Positions 4,068-10,003 of a stretch of 10,003 nucleotides of DNA are shown here, piece after piece; the stretch's first letter is position 1, and the number at the start of each line of letters is the position of its first letter. Both the position numbers and the translations under genes were made by a program. Source of the stretch: an uncultured Petrimonas sp. (GTDB lineage: Bacteria; Bacteroidota; Bacteroidia; Bacteroidales; Dysgonomonadaceae); NCBI GenBank assembly GCA_934621705.1, contig CAKTUP010000076.1, positions 1 through 10,003 of the forward strand, written 5' to 3'. The notes under the pieces are model-generated. The model saw only the letters and a list, made by a program, of their open reading frames with translations, ran no database searches and was not told the DNA's origin.

Positions 4068-7022
4068 ATGGCAGAAAGATTAAGTAAAGTAGCTAAGAAT
4101 TTAAATGTAGGACTCAACACGTTGGTTGAATTTCTGCACAAAAAGGGTATTACTGTTGAAGCAAATCCGATGACTAAAATTGAGGAAGAACAGTATAATT
4201 TGTTGGTTGCCGAATTCAGCAAAGACAAAAAAATAAAAAAAGAGGCAATTGACAATCTCGAAAGGATGCATCGCAAGGATGATAAACGGGAAACCATTGC
4301 CATTGAAGGTTACGAGATAGAAGAAAAACCGAAGAAGAAAACAGAGAAAGAGTCCATCAAAACCGAAATCCCCGACGACCTGAAACCCAAATTCAACGTG
4401 GTGGGAAGCATCGATTTGGATGAACCGAAAAAACCGAAAAAAGAAACAGAAGAAGCGCCTCAGGAAAAAGTTGAAACAGTTGTAGAAACAATAATCGAAG
4501 AACCGGCACAAAAACCGGAAGTTGAAGAAAAACCCGTTCAACCGGAACCAACGGAAGAACCGGAAAAAGTGGTTGTTCCACACGAGGAGGCTCCGGAAGA
4601 AATGCCGGCCGCTCCCGAAGAAACGCCTAAAGAAGAACCTGTTGAAGTTGAAGAGGTTGCCGCACCGGAACCTGAACCGGAAGAAGAAAAACAAGCAGAA
4701 ACTCCCGAAGATAAGGAAGCGGAAACACCGGAAGACGAAAAATCTACCGAAGTTTTCCGTATTCACAAAGAGTTGAAAGAACCCAACATAGTGGTTAAAG
4801 GCACCATCGATCTGGAGTCGATAAACGACAGAACCCGCCCACCGCGCAAATCACGCGCGCAGCGCAAAAAAGAACGCATAGAGCGTGAAAAAGAGCAAAA
4901 CGCCAAAAAAGTGAAAGAAGAGGCGGTAAAGAGCCTGAAAAAAGAGTCTATCGAAGAAAAGAAAAAAGCTACTCCCGCTAATACAGCCGAGGACGACAGC
5001 AAAAAGAAAAAACGCAAACGCATTGATAAGGGCAAGGTTAACATCGAAAAAGCCGGCGCACAGGGAGAAAACGTTCGCCGCGACAGAAAAGTTCTGAGAA
5101 AACCGATAAAAGCCGAAGTCAGCGAAGAAGACGTACAAAAACAAATAAAGGAAACACTCGCCCGTTTGACCGAAAAACGCGGTAGAAAAGGCGGAGCACG
5201 CTATCGCCGCGAAAAACGCGAAGCCGTTTCGCAACGCCAGCAGGAAGAGATCAAACAACAGGAACGCGAAAGCAAAATATTGCAACTCACCGAGTTTGTT
5301 ACGGCAAACGATTTGGCGAACATGATGAACGTTCCCGTTACCAGCGTTATCGCCACGTGTATGAACCTGGGCGTTATGGTTGCCATCAACCAGCGGCTGG
5401 ATGCGGAAACCATCAACATTGTTGCCGATGAATTCGGCTACAAAACCAAATTCGTGAGCGCCGACGTTATCGAGGCCATTGCCGAAGAAGAAGACAATCC
5501 CGAAGATTTGCAGCCGCGTCCGCCCATCGTTACCGTTATGGGACACGTTGACCACGGTAAAACTTCGTTGTTGGACAGCATCCGCAACACCAACGTTATC
5601 GAAGGCGAAGCCGGAGGAATTACACAGCACATCGGTGCATACAACGTGAAATTGCCCGACGGCCGCAAAATCACATTCCTGGATACACCCGGCCACGAAG
5701 CGTTTACCGCTATGCGTGCCCGCGGAGCACAGGTTACCGACGTGGCTATTATCATCGTAGCTGCCGACGACAACGTGATGCCCCAAACCGTTGAAGCCAT
5801 CAACCACGCCGGAGCAGCCGGAGTTCCCATCGTTTTTGCCATCAACAAAGTGGATAAGCCCAGCGCGAATCCCGAAAAAATAAAGGAACGCCTCGCCGAA
5901 ATGAATTACCTGGTGGAAGACTGGGGCGGAAAATACCAATCGCAGGATATTTCCGCGAAAAAGGGAACCGGTATCAAAGAATTGCTCGAAAAAGTATTGC
6001 TGGAAGCAGACTTGCTCGAACTCAAAGCCAATCCCGACAAAAGAGCTTCCGGAACCATCGTGGAATCGTCGCTCGACAAAGGGCGCGGTTACGTGGCTAC
6101 CGTTCTGGTAGAAAACGGAACGCTTCGCCAAGGCGATATTCTGCTGGCGGGTTCCTATTACGGCCGCGTGAAAGCGATGTTTAACGAACGCAACCACAAG
6201 ATTGAAGAAGCTGGTCCTTCGGAACCGGCATTGGTGCTTGGATTGAACGGTGCTCCGCAGGCCGGCGACACGTTCAACGTGATGGAAACCGACCAGGAAG
6301 CCCGAAACGTTGCTTCCCGCCGCGAACAATTGCAGCGCGAACAATCGCTGCGTACGCAGAAAATGCTCACGCTCGACGATATTGGCCGCCGCATAGCCAT
6401 CGGAAACTTCCAGCAGCTGAACATCATCGTGAAAGCCGACGTGGACGGCTCGGTAGAAGCGCTTTCCGACTCGCTCATCCGCCTGTCCACCGAGGAAATT
6501 CAGGTGAACGTCATTCACAAGGCCGTAGGCCAGATTTCGGAATCGGACGTTACGCTGGCCGCTGCGTCAGATGGGGTAATTATCGGATTCCAGGTTCGTC
6601 CTTCGTTGAGTGCCAGAAGAGAAGCCGAGAAACAAGGTATCGATATCCGTTTGTACTCCATCATTTACGATGCCATCGAAGAAGTAAAAGCCGCTATGGA
6701 AGGTATGCTTTCGCCCGATATCAAAGAAGAAATTACGGCCAACGTAGAAGTGCTTGATGTCTTCAAAATCACGAAGGTAGGAACCGTTGCCGGTTCAATG
6801 GTTCGCGACGGAAAAATAAAACGTACCCATAAAATTCGTCTTATTCGGGATGGAATTGTTATCTTTACCGGCGAATTGGATTCGTTGAAACGATTCAAGG
6901 AAGATGTTCGCGAAGTGGCATCGGGATACGAATGCGGTATCAGCATCAAAAACTTCAACGACATAAAAGTTGGCGACATCATTGAAGGGTACGAACAAAT
7001 TGAAGTGAAGAAAACATTGTAA
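4068..7022 (+). CDS. infB: Translation initiation factor IF-2
   Basis: IF-2 is the GTPase that delivers fMet-tRNA to the 30S subunit and promotes subunit joining. The 984-residue protein starts with an IF2-N helix domain ([20 protein letters not shown], 4-23). A long low-complexity linker follows: acidic and rich in P/E at about 118-228, then strongly basic at about 256-400. A second IF2-N domain lies at about 405-465. The G domain has all motifs: G1 GHVDHGKT (492-499), G2 GGITQHIG (516-523), G3 DTPGH (539-543), G4 NKVD (593-596) and G5 SAK (629-631). Domain II, domain III (about 780-885) and the C-terminal fMet-tRNA-binding domain (about 890-984) are complete. The motif VVxGxIDL occurs twice, at 111-117 and 242-248, flanking the acidic linker. 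nusA ends 54 nt upstream, so co-transcription is likely. Confidence 0.98.
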   Translation: MAERLSKVAKNLNVGLNTLVEFLHKKGITVEANPMTKIEEEQYNLLVAEFSKDKKIKKEAIDNLERMHRKDDKRETIAIEGYEIEEKPKKKTEKESIKTEIPDDLKPKFNVVGSIDLDEPKKPKKETEEAPQEKVETVVETIIEEPAQKPEVEEKPVQPEPTEEPEKVVVPHEEAPEEMPAAPEETPKEEPVEVEEVAAPEPEPEEEKQAETPEDKEAETPEDEKSTEVFRIHKELKEPNIVVKGTIDLESINDRTRPPRKSRAQRKKERIEREKEQNAKKVKEEAVKSLKKESIEEKKKATPANTAEDDSKKKKRKRIDKGKVNIEKAGAQGENVRRDRKVLRKPIKAEVSEEDVQKQIKETLARLTEKRGRKGGARYRREKREAVSQRQQEEIKQQERESKILQLTEFVTANDLANMMNVPVTSVIATCMNLGVMVAINQRLDAETINIVADEFGYKTKFVSADVIEAIAEEEDNPEDLQPRPPIVTVMGHVDHGKTSLLDSIRNTNVIEGEAGGITQHIGAYNVKLPDGRKITFLDTPGHEAFTAMRARGAQVTDVAIIIVAADDNVMPQTVEAINHAGAAGVPIVFAINKVDKPSANPEKIKERLAEMNYLVEDWGGKYQSQDISAKKGTGIKELLEKVLLEADLLELKANPDKRASGTIVESSLDKGRGYVATVLVENGTLRQGDILLAGSYYGRVKAMFNERNHKIEEAGPSEPALVLGLNGAPQAGDTFNVMETDQEARNVASRREQLQREQSLRTQKMLTLDDIGRRIAIGNFQQLNIIVKADVDGSVEALSDSLIRLSTEEIQVNVIHKAVGQISESDVTLAAASDGVIIGFQVRPSLSARREAEKQGIDIRLYSIIYDAIEEVKAAMEGMLSPDIKEEITANVEVLDVFKITKVGTVAGSMVRDGKIKRTHKIRLIRDGIVIFTGELDSLKRFKEDVREVASGYECGISIKNFNDIKVGDIIEGYEQIEVKKTL

Positions 7023-7097
7023 CCCGTGCGGGAGACGGAGTTTTTAACTCCGTCATAATAAACGAAAGCAAAGCTTTCGTGTCCCGGTTTAGGGACA
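7023..7097. repeat. Cluster of short palindromes after infB
   Basis: Four hairpins follow the infB stop almost end to end. They are CCCG/CGGG (7023-7032, 2-nt loop); GACGGAGTT (7034-7042) with AACTCCGTC (7046-7054), 9 bp and loop ttt; ACGAAAGC (7062-7069) with GCTTTCGT (7073-7080), 8 bp and loop aaa; and TGTCCC (7080-7085) with GGGACA (7092-7097), 6-nt loop. No T-run directly follows the first three stems, and only AAAATATTTTT follows the last. They may protect or end the infB transcript, or be REP-like debris. Confidence 0.7.
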
Positions 7098-7111
7098 AAA
7101 TATTTTTAACC

Positions 7112-7211
7112 AGTTGACATTGTAATTTTATTTCCTTTACTTGGCCGCATCTATCGCGTCCTGCAATGGATGCGGCCAAAACACACAGGGAAATGAATTA
7201 CAATTGCAACT
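7112..7211. repeat. 100-nt imperfect inverted repeat (foldback, MITE-like or structured RNA)
   Basis: The stretch folds on itself in several nested stems. AGTTG (7112-7116) pairs with CAACT (7207-7211). After a 2x2 mismatch, ATTGTAATT (7119-7127) pairs with AATTACAAT (7196-7204), extendable by one T-G pair. After one bulged T, ATTTCC (7130-7135) pairs with GGAAAT (7189-7194). After an internal loop, TTGGCCGCATC (7141-7151) pairs perfectly with GATGCGGCCAA (7169-7179), leaving a 17-nt loop. No coding frame of interest lies inside. A decayed non-autonomous element or an untranslated structured RNA are the main readings. Confidence 0.7.
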
Positions 7212-7218
7212 CCGGATG

Positions 7219-7282
7219 AAGCGATTTTCAATCGCTTATTACATTGTCTAATTATCTAATAGTCTAACGTCTAATAGTCTAA
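7219..7282. repeat. 8-bp hairpin followed by a TCTAA micro-repeat, upstream of the ompH-like gene
   Basis: AAGCGATT (7219-7226) and AATCGCTT (7230-7237) form an 8-bp stem with a 3-nt loop. A TCTAA repeat with starts at 7247, 7255, 7263, 7270 and 7278 (period 8, 8, 7, 8) then runs to 14 nt before the next start codon. I see no TAnnTTTG promoter in this gap, so the downstream gene either reads through from infB or uses a diverged promoter. Confidence 0.6.
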
Positions 7283-7295
7283 AATAATAGTTATT

Positions 7296-7817
7296 ATGAA
7301 CAGAATAAAACTGATTAGCCTAAGCGTGTTGTTGTTTATGATAAGCGCCACCGTTTCTGCTCAAATTTCGCAAGTAACTGTTGCTTATGTGAATACAACC
7401 GATTTATTGAATGCTTTTCCGGCCAAGGAAACGGCAACGCAAAAATTGCTCGCGTTGAGCGAAAACTACAAAAAAGAACTCGAACTGATGCAGAACGAAT
7501 ACAATAAAAAATATTCAGATTACATCACGTACCAGGGTTCGCTGGCCGAAAACATCAAATTGCGCCGGATGCAGGAACTTACCGAACTCGAAAACAAAAT
7601 GCAGCAATTTATGCAATTGGCGCAAAAAGATATCGAGATGCAGGAAAAAATCATGCTCGAACCGCTGAAAAAGCAAATCTCTGATGCCATACGGCAGGTG
7701 GGAATCGAGCAAAATTACACGGTAATATACGACTTGTCCAACCCGGGAATAGCCTTTGTAAATCCCGTGGCTGTTGATGCAAACCCGTTGGTGAGAGCCA
7801 AGTTGAGAATCAACTAA
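7296..7817 (+). CDS. OmpH/Skp-family periplasmic chaperone
   Basis: Skp-like proteins are trimeric periplasmic holdases that keep outer-membrane proteins soluble on their way to the BAM complex. The 173-residue protein has a signal peptide (1 to about 22, cleavage after VSAQ or nearby). It continues with VAYVNTTDLLNAFPAKETA (about 29-47), the usual OmpH start strand and helix. A long charged coiled coil covers about 50-125 (KKELELMQNEYNKKYSDYI, ELENKMQQFMQLAQKDIEMQ), and the C-terminus has NYTVIYDLSNPGIAFVNP, typical of the family. Bacteroidota often carry two adjacent ompH genes after bamA; here there is one and bamA is not adjacent. murI follows after 22 nt, so the two are probably co-transcribed. 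Confidence 0.93.
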   Translation: MNRIKLISLSVLLFMISATVSAQISQVTVAYVNTTDLLNAFPAKETATQKLLALSENYKKELELMQNEYNKKYSDYITYQGSLAENIKLRRMQELTELENKMQQFMQLAQKDIEMQEKIMLEPLKKQISDAIRQVGIEQNYTVIYDLSNPGIAFVNPVAVDANPLVRAKLRIN

Positions 7818-7839
7818 ACAATATTATCGCCGCAAAGGA

Positions 7840-8682
7840 GTGATAAACGATACTGAAAAACAAACATCGCCCATCGGCATTTTCGATTCCGGATACGGCG
7901 GGCTTACCGTGCTGTCCGAAATTAAATCGCTGCTGCCGCAATACGACTACATTTATTTGGGCGATAACGCACGCGCGCCTTACGGAAACCGCTCGTTTGA
8001 AATTGTTTACGAATTCACCAAAGAGGCCGTCCGCTGGTTTTTCCAACAAAATTGTCATCTCGTCATATTGGCATGCAACACCGCGTCGGCAAAAGCGTTG
8101 CGAAGCATTCAGCAGATAGATTTACCCAAAACAGATCCGGCAAAAAGAGTGCTGGGCGTAATTCGTCCCACGGTGGAATCGGTGGGCGGCATTACAAAAA
8201 CAGGACACGTGGGAGTTTTTGGCACTTCGGGAACCATAAAATCCCAATCGTACGATATCGAAATCGCCAAGCTGCATCCGCACCTGAAAGTATCGAGCGA
8301 AGCCTGCCCGATGTGGGTTCCGCTGGTGGAAAACAATGAGTTTGACAAACCCGGCGCCGATTATTTTGTGAAACAACATATCGATAATCTGCTGGAAAAA
8401 GATGGCGATATTGATGCCATTATTTTGGGATGCACGCATTATCCGCTATTAATCAATAAAATAAAACAATTCCTTCCGGAAAATATTCAGGTTATTTCGC
8501 AAGGGAAATACGTGGCTGAAAGTTTGAAAGATTACCTGCACCGCCATCCCGAAATGGAAAAAAAATGCTCTAAAAACGGTGTCGTTAAGTATTTTACAAC
8601 CGATTTTCCCGAGAAATTTGCCGATTTGGCATCGTTGTTTCTGAAAGAAAACATTGAAGCGCAAAAAATAAACATCGATTGA
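7840..8682 (+). CDS. murI: Glutamate racemase
   Basis: MurI interconverts L- and D-glutamate, supplying D-glutamate for peptidoglycan. The 280-residue protein has PIGIFDSGYGGLTVLSEI (11-28) with Asp16 and Ser17 of the active site, the first catalytic cysteine in ACNTASA (Cys79), and the second in GCTHYPL (Cys198, with Thr199 and His200). YLGDNARAPYG (39-49) is also family-typical. No in-frame ATG precedes or follows near the start, so the GTG at 7840 is the best start. An AAAGGAG string at 7834-7840 abuts it with no spacer, too close to act as a normal Shine-Dalgarno site. The stop is 2 nt before the cvpA-like ATG, indicating coupling. Confidence 0.96.
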   Translation: MINDTEKQTSPIGIFDSGYGGLTVLSEIKSLLPQYDYIYLGDNARAPYGNRSFEIVYEFTKEAVRWFFQQNCHLVILACNTASAKALRSIQQIDLPKTDPAKRVLGVIRPTVESVGGITKTGHVGVFGTSGTIKSQSYDIEIAKLHPHLKVSSEACPMWVPLVENNEFDKPGADYFVKQHIDNLLEKDGDIDAIILGCTHYPLLINKIKQFLPENIQVISQGKYVAESLKDYLHRHPEMEKKCSKNGVVKYFTTDFPEKFADLASLFLKENIEAQKINID

Positions 8683-8684
8683 TT

Positions 8685-9302
8685 ATGCTAAACTGGTTCG
8701 ATTTAATAGTGCTCATCCTCCTGCTCATCGCTTTCGTAAACGGTTATCGAAAAGGATTGGTAATGATGCTTGCGGGGCTGGCAACCGTTATTCTGGCCGC
8801 GATTTTTGGCGGGAAGCTGGCGGTGAGAATTTTGCCCGAACTGCAAAAACTCTTCGATATGTCTCCGCAATTGGCAAACGTACTGTCATACGTGGCGGCG
8901 TTTCTGGCCATTGCCGTTGTTCTTGGGCTGGTGGCCGCACTCGTGCAAAAAATATTCGAGACGGTAAACCTCAATTTTATTAACCGTTTGCTGGGTAGCG
9001 TGGTGTCGGTGGCAACCACTACCATTGTGCTGAGTATTTTGCTCAACCTTGTGCTGATGCTCGATTCCGGAGAAAGAATGATCAAACCCGATGTAAAGGA
9101 AAAATCGTTTTTTTACGAGCGGATTCAGGCAGTTGTACCCGCCATCGTTCCCTATCTCGATAAAAAAATGTGGGAAGAATTCGTTCCCGAAAAATACCGC
9201 AAGCAAATTGAAAGTTACGACGGAGAGCAACTTGTGCCCGGAACCGGAAATCCCATAGATTCTGCTTTTCAACGTAAATATTTCGAAACAGATTCCATCT
9301 AA
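8685..9302 (+). CDS. CvpA family membrane protein
   Basis: The 205-residue protein opens with MLNWFDLIVLILLLIAF and NGYRKGLVMMLAGLATVIL, the usual start of CvpA proteins. Four membrane segments are visible at about 4-22, 25-45, 62-86 and 103-127, with a soluble tail of about 80 residues that is charged and ends in ETDSI. In E. coli the homologue is needed for colicin V production and purine-related phenotypes; its biochemical role is unsettled. ATG 8685 is preferred over the in-frame TTG at 8679, which overlaps the murI stop codon. In Bacteroidales I recall a cvpA gene commonly directly after infB; here ompH and murI lie between. psd begins 12 nt downstream. Confidence 0.9.
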   Translation: MLNWFDLIVLILLLIAFVNGYRKGLVMMLAGLATVILAAIFGGKLAVRILPELQKLFDMSPQLANVLSYVAAFLAIAVVLGLVAALVQKIFETVNLNFINRLLGSVVSVATTTIVLSILLNLVLMLDSGERMIKPDVKEKSFFYERIQAVVPAIVPYLDKKMWEEFVPEKYRKQIESYDGEQLVPGTGNPIDSAFQRKYFETDSI

Positions 9303-9314
9303 ACACCTCATACA

Positions 9315-9998
9315 ATGTTCATTCACAAAGAAGGAAGAAAAGCCGTATTGATAACGTTTATTGTTTTGCTTCTGCTCAACGCACTGACAGGCTGCTTGTT
9401 GCCCAACAACATTGTAGATGTTATCGTGCTGGCTGTTTCGGTAATCCTTTTCGTGCTGATGCTCAACTTCTACAAAAAGCCCAAACGTGTTTACGATGGC
9501 GATTTGCTGGGATACGTGAACGCTCCTACCGACGGGAAGATCGTAGCCATTGAAAAAACGTTCGAGAAAGATTTTTTCAAAGAAGACCGGATACAGATAT
9601 CCATCTTTATGTCGTTTTTCAACGCTCACTCCAACTGGGTGCCCGTCACCGGAAAAGTAACGCATTACTCGCACCAGAAAGGCAATTTTTTCGCGGCTTA
9701 CCTACCCAAATCGAGTCACGAAAACGAACGAAGCAACATCATTATCGAAACTCCCGACGGCGAAAAGGTACTCACCCGGCAGATTGCCGGCGCGGTAGCG
9801 CGCAGAATAGTTACTTACGTGAAGGAAGACGAAAATTACCACATTGGCGATCCGTTGGGATTTATAAAATTGGGATCGAGAATGGATGTTTTTCTGCCGT
9901 TAGATAGCGAAATCCTCGTGCAGATGGGCGATGAAGTCCGCTCCAACGAAACGTTGCTGGCGCGGTTACCACAGAAAACAACGCATAATTACCCCTAA
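9315..9998 (+). CDS. psd: Phosphatidylserine decarboxylase (short, type II-like) proenzyme
   Basis: Psd converts phosphatidylserine to phosphatidylethanolamine at the inner membrane. It is a pyruvoyl enzyme made by self-cleavage. The 227-residue protein has two membrane segments (about 10-28 and 32-51), then the catalytic core: YVNAPTDGKI (67-76), IFMSFFNAHSNWVPVTGKV (97-115), AAYLPKSSHENERSNIII (127-144) and RQIAGAVARRIV (155-166). The cleavage site is FIKLGSRMD, with Gly187-Ser188; Ser188 would become the pyruvoyl group. The usual VHVNR segment reads AHSNW here; from memory a VHANW form occurs in Bacteroidota, so activity is not in doubt. The gene is complete and ends 5 bases before the window does. 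pssA often follows in Bacteroidales, which cannot be seen here. Confidence 0.95.
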   Translation: MFIHKEGRKAVLITFIVLLLLNALTGCLLPNNIVDVIVLAVSVILFVLMLNFYKKPKRVYDGDLLGYVNAPTDGKIVAIEKTFEKDFFKEDRIQISIFMSFFNAHSNWVPVTGKVTHYSHQKGNFFAAYLPKSSHENERSNIIIETPDGEKVLTRQIAGAVARRIVTYVKEDENYHIGDPLGFIKLGSRMDVFLPLDSEILVQMGDEVRSNETLLARLPQKTTHNYP

Positions 9999-10003
9999 AT
10001 CCC

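Noticed and set aside
4851..6518. 555-codon open frame on the minus strand opposite infB
   Set aside because: It lies wholly antisense to an unmistakable IF-2 gene, its translation is low-complexity (F/V/G/H rich), and it is explained by the codon use of the + strand gene.
7114..7142. TTGACA at 7114-7119 as a sigma70-type promoter for ompH
   Set aside because: The sequence is part of the foldback arm, no good -10 follows at 17 nt, and the organism's promoters appear to be of the TAnnTTTG type.
8679..8684. TTG at 8679 as start of the CvpA-like gene
   Set aside because: It overlaps the murI stop, and ATG 8685 two codons later matches the normal CvpA N-terminus.

Overview
The window is bacterial chromosome from the phylum Bacteroidota, most likely order Bacteroidales. 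The evidence is promoter-like sites of the Bacteroidota type (TTTG, about 19 nt, TAnnTTTG), the near absence of Shine-Dalgarno sequences, family-typical RimP/NusA/IF2 sequences, an OmpH/Skp-like chaperone next to murI, and intergenic regions rich in short palindromic repeats. Base composition looks moderate (by eye, not computed). All convincing genes lie on the + strand. No tRNA, rRNA, CRISPR array, transposase or phage gene was seen.

Layout. (1) 1-231: the 3' end of a gene for a DUF4469-type protein. (2) 216-324: a tandem array of 16-bp dyads on an exact 23-bp register; its first, degenerate unit overlaps that gene's stop codon. (3) 434-1306: a secreted glycerophosphodiester phosphodiesterase. 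(4) 1307-1771: no convincing gene. It holds two 65-bp repeat elements in opposite orientation, a strong rho-independent terminator, and a promoter for the next gene. (5) 1772-2065: a small DUF4298-like protein. (6) 2099-7022: promoter, terminator-like leader hairpin, then rimP, nusA and infB, the conserved ribosome-maturation / transcription-elongation / translation-initiation operon. (7) 7023-7295: a non-coding interval packed with short-loop hairpins and a 100-nt imperfect inverted repeat. (8) 7296-9998: a tight run of ompH/skp-like, murI, cvpA-like and psd genes concerned with the cell envelope.

How the genes work together. RimP matures the 30S subunit, NusA controls RNA polymerase pausing and termination, and IF2 places initiator tRNA on the ribosome, so region 6 couples transcription to translation. 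Region 8 supplies a periplasmic chaperone for outer-membrane proteins, D-glutamate for peptidoglycan, a CvpA-family membrane protein and phosphatidylethanolamine synthesis.

The coding content is ordinary housekeeping. The unusual material is intergenic: the 23-bp-register dyad array, the paired 65-bp elements with covarying hairpins, the rimP leader hairpin, and the 100-nt foldback after infB. I found no convincing new multi-gene system.
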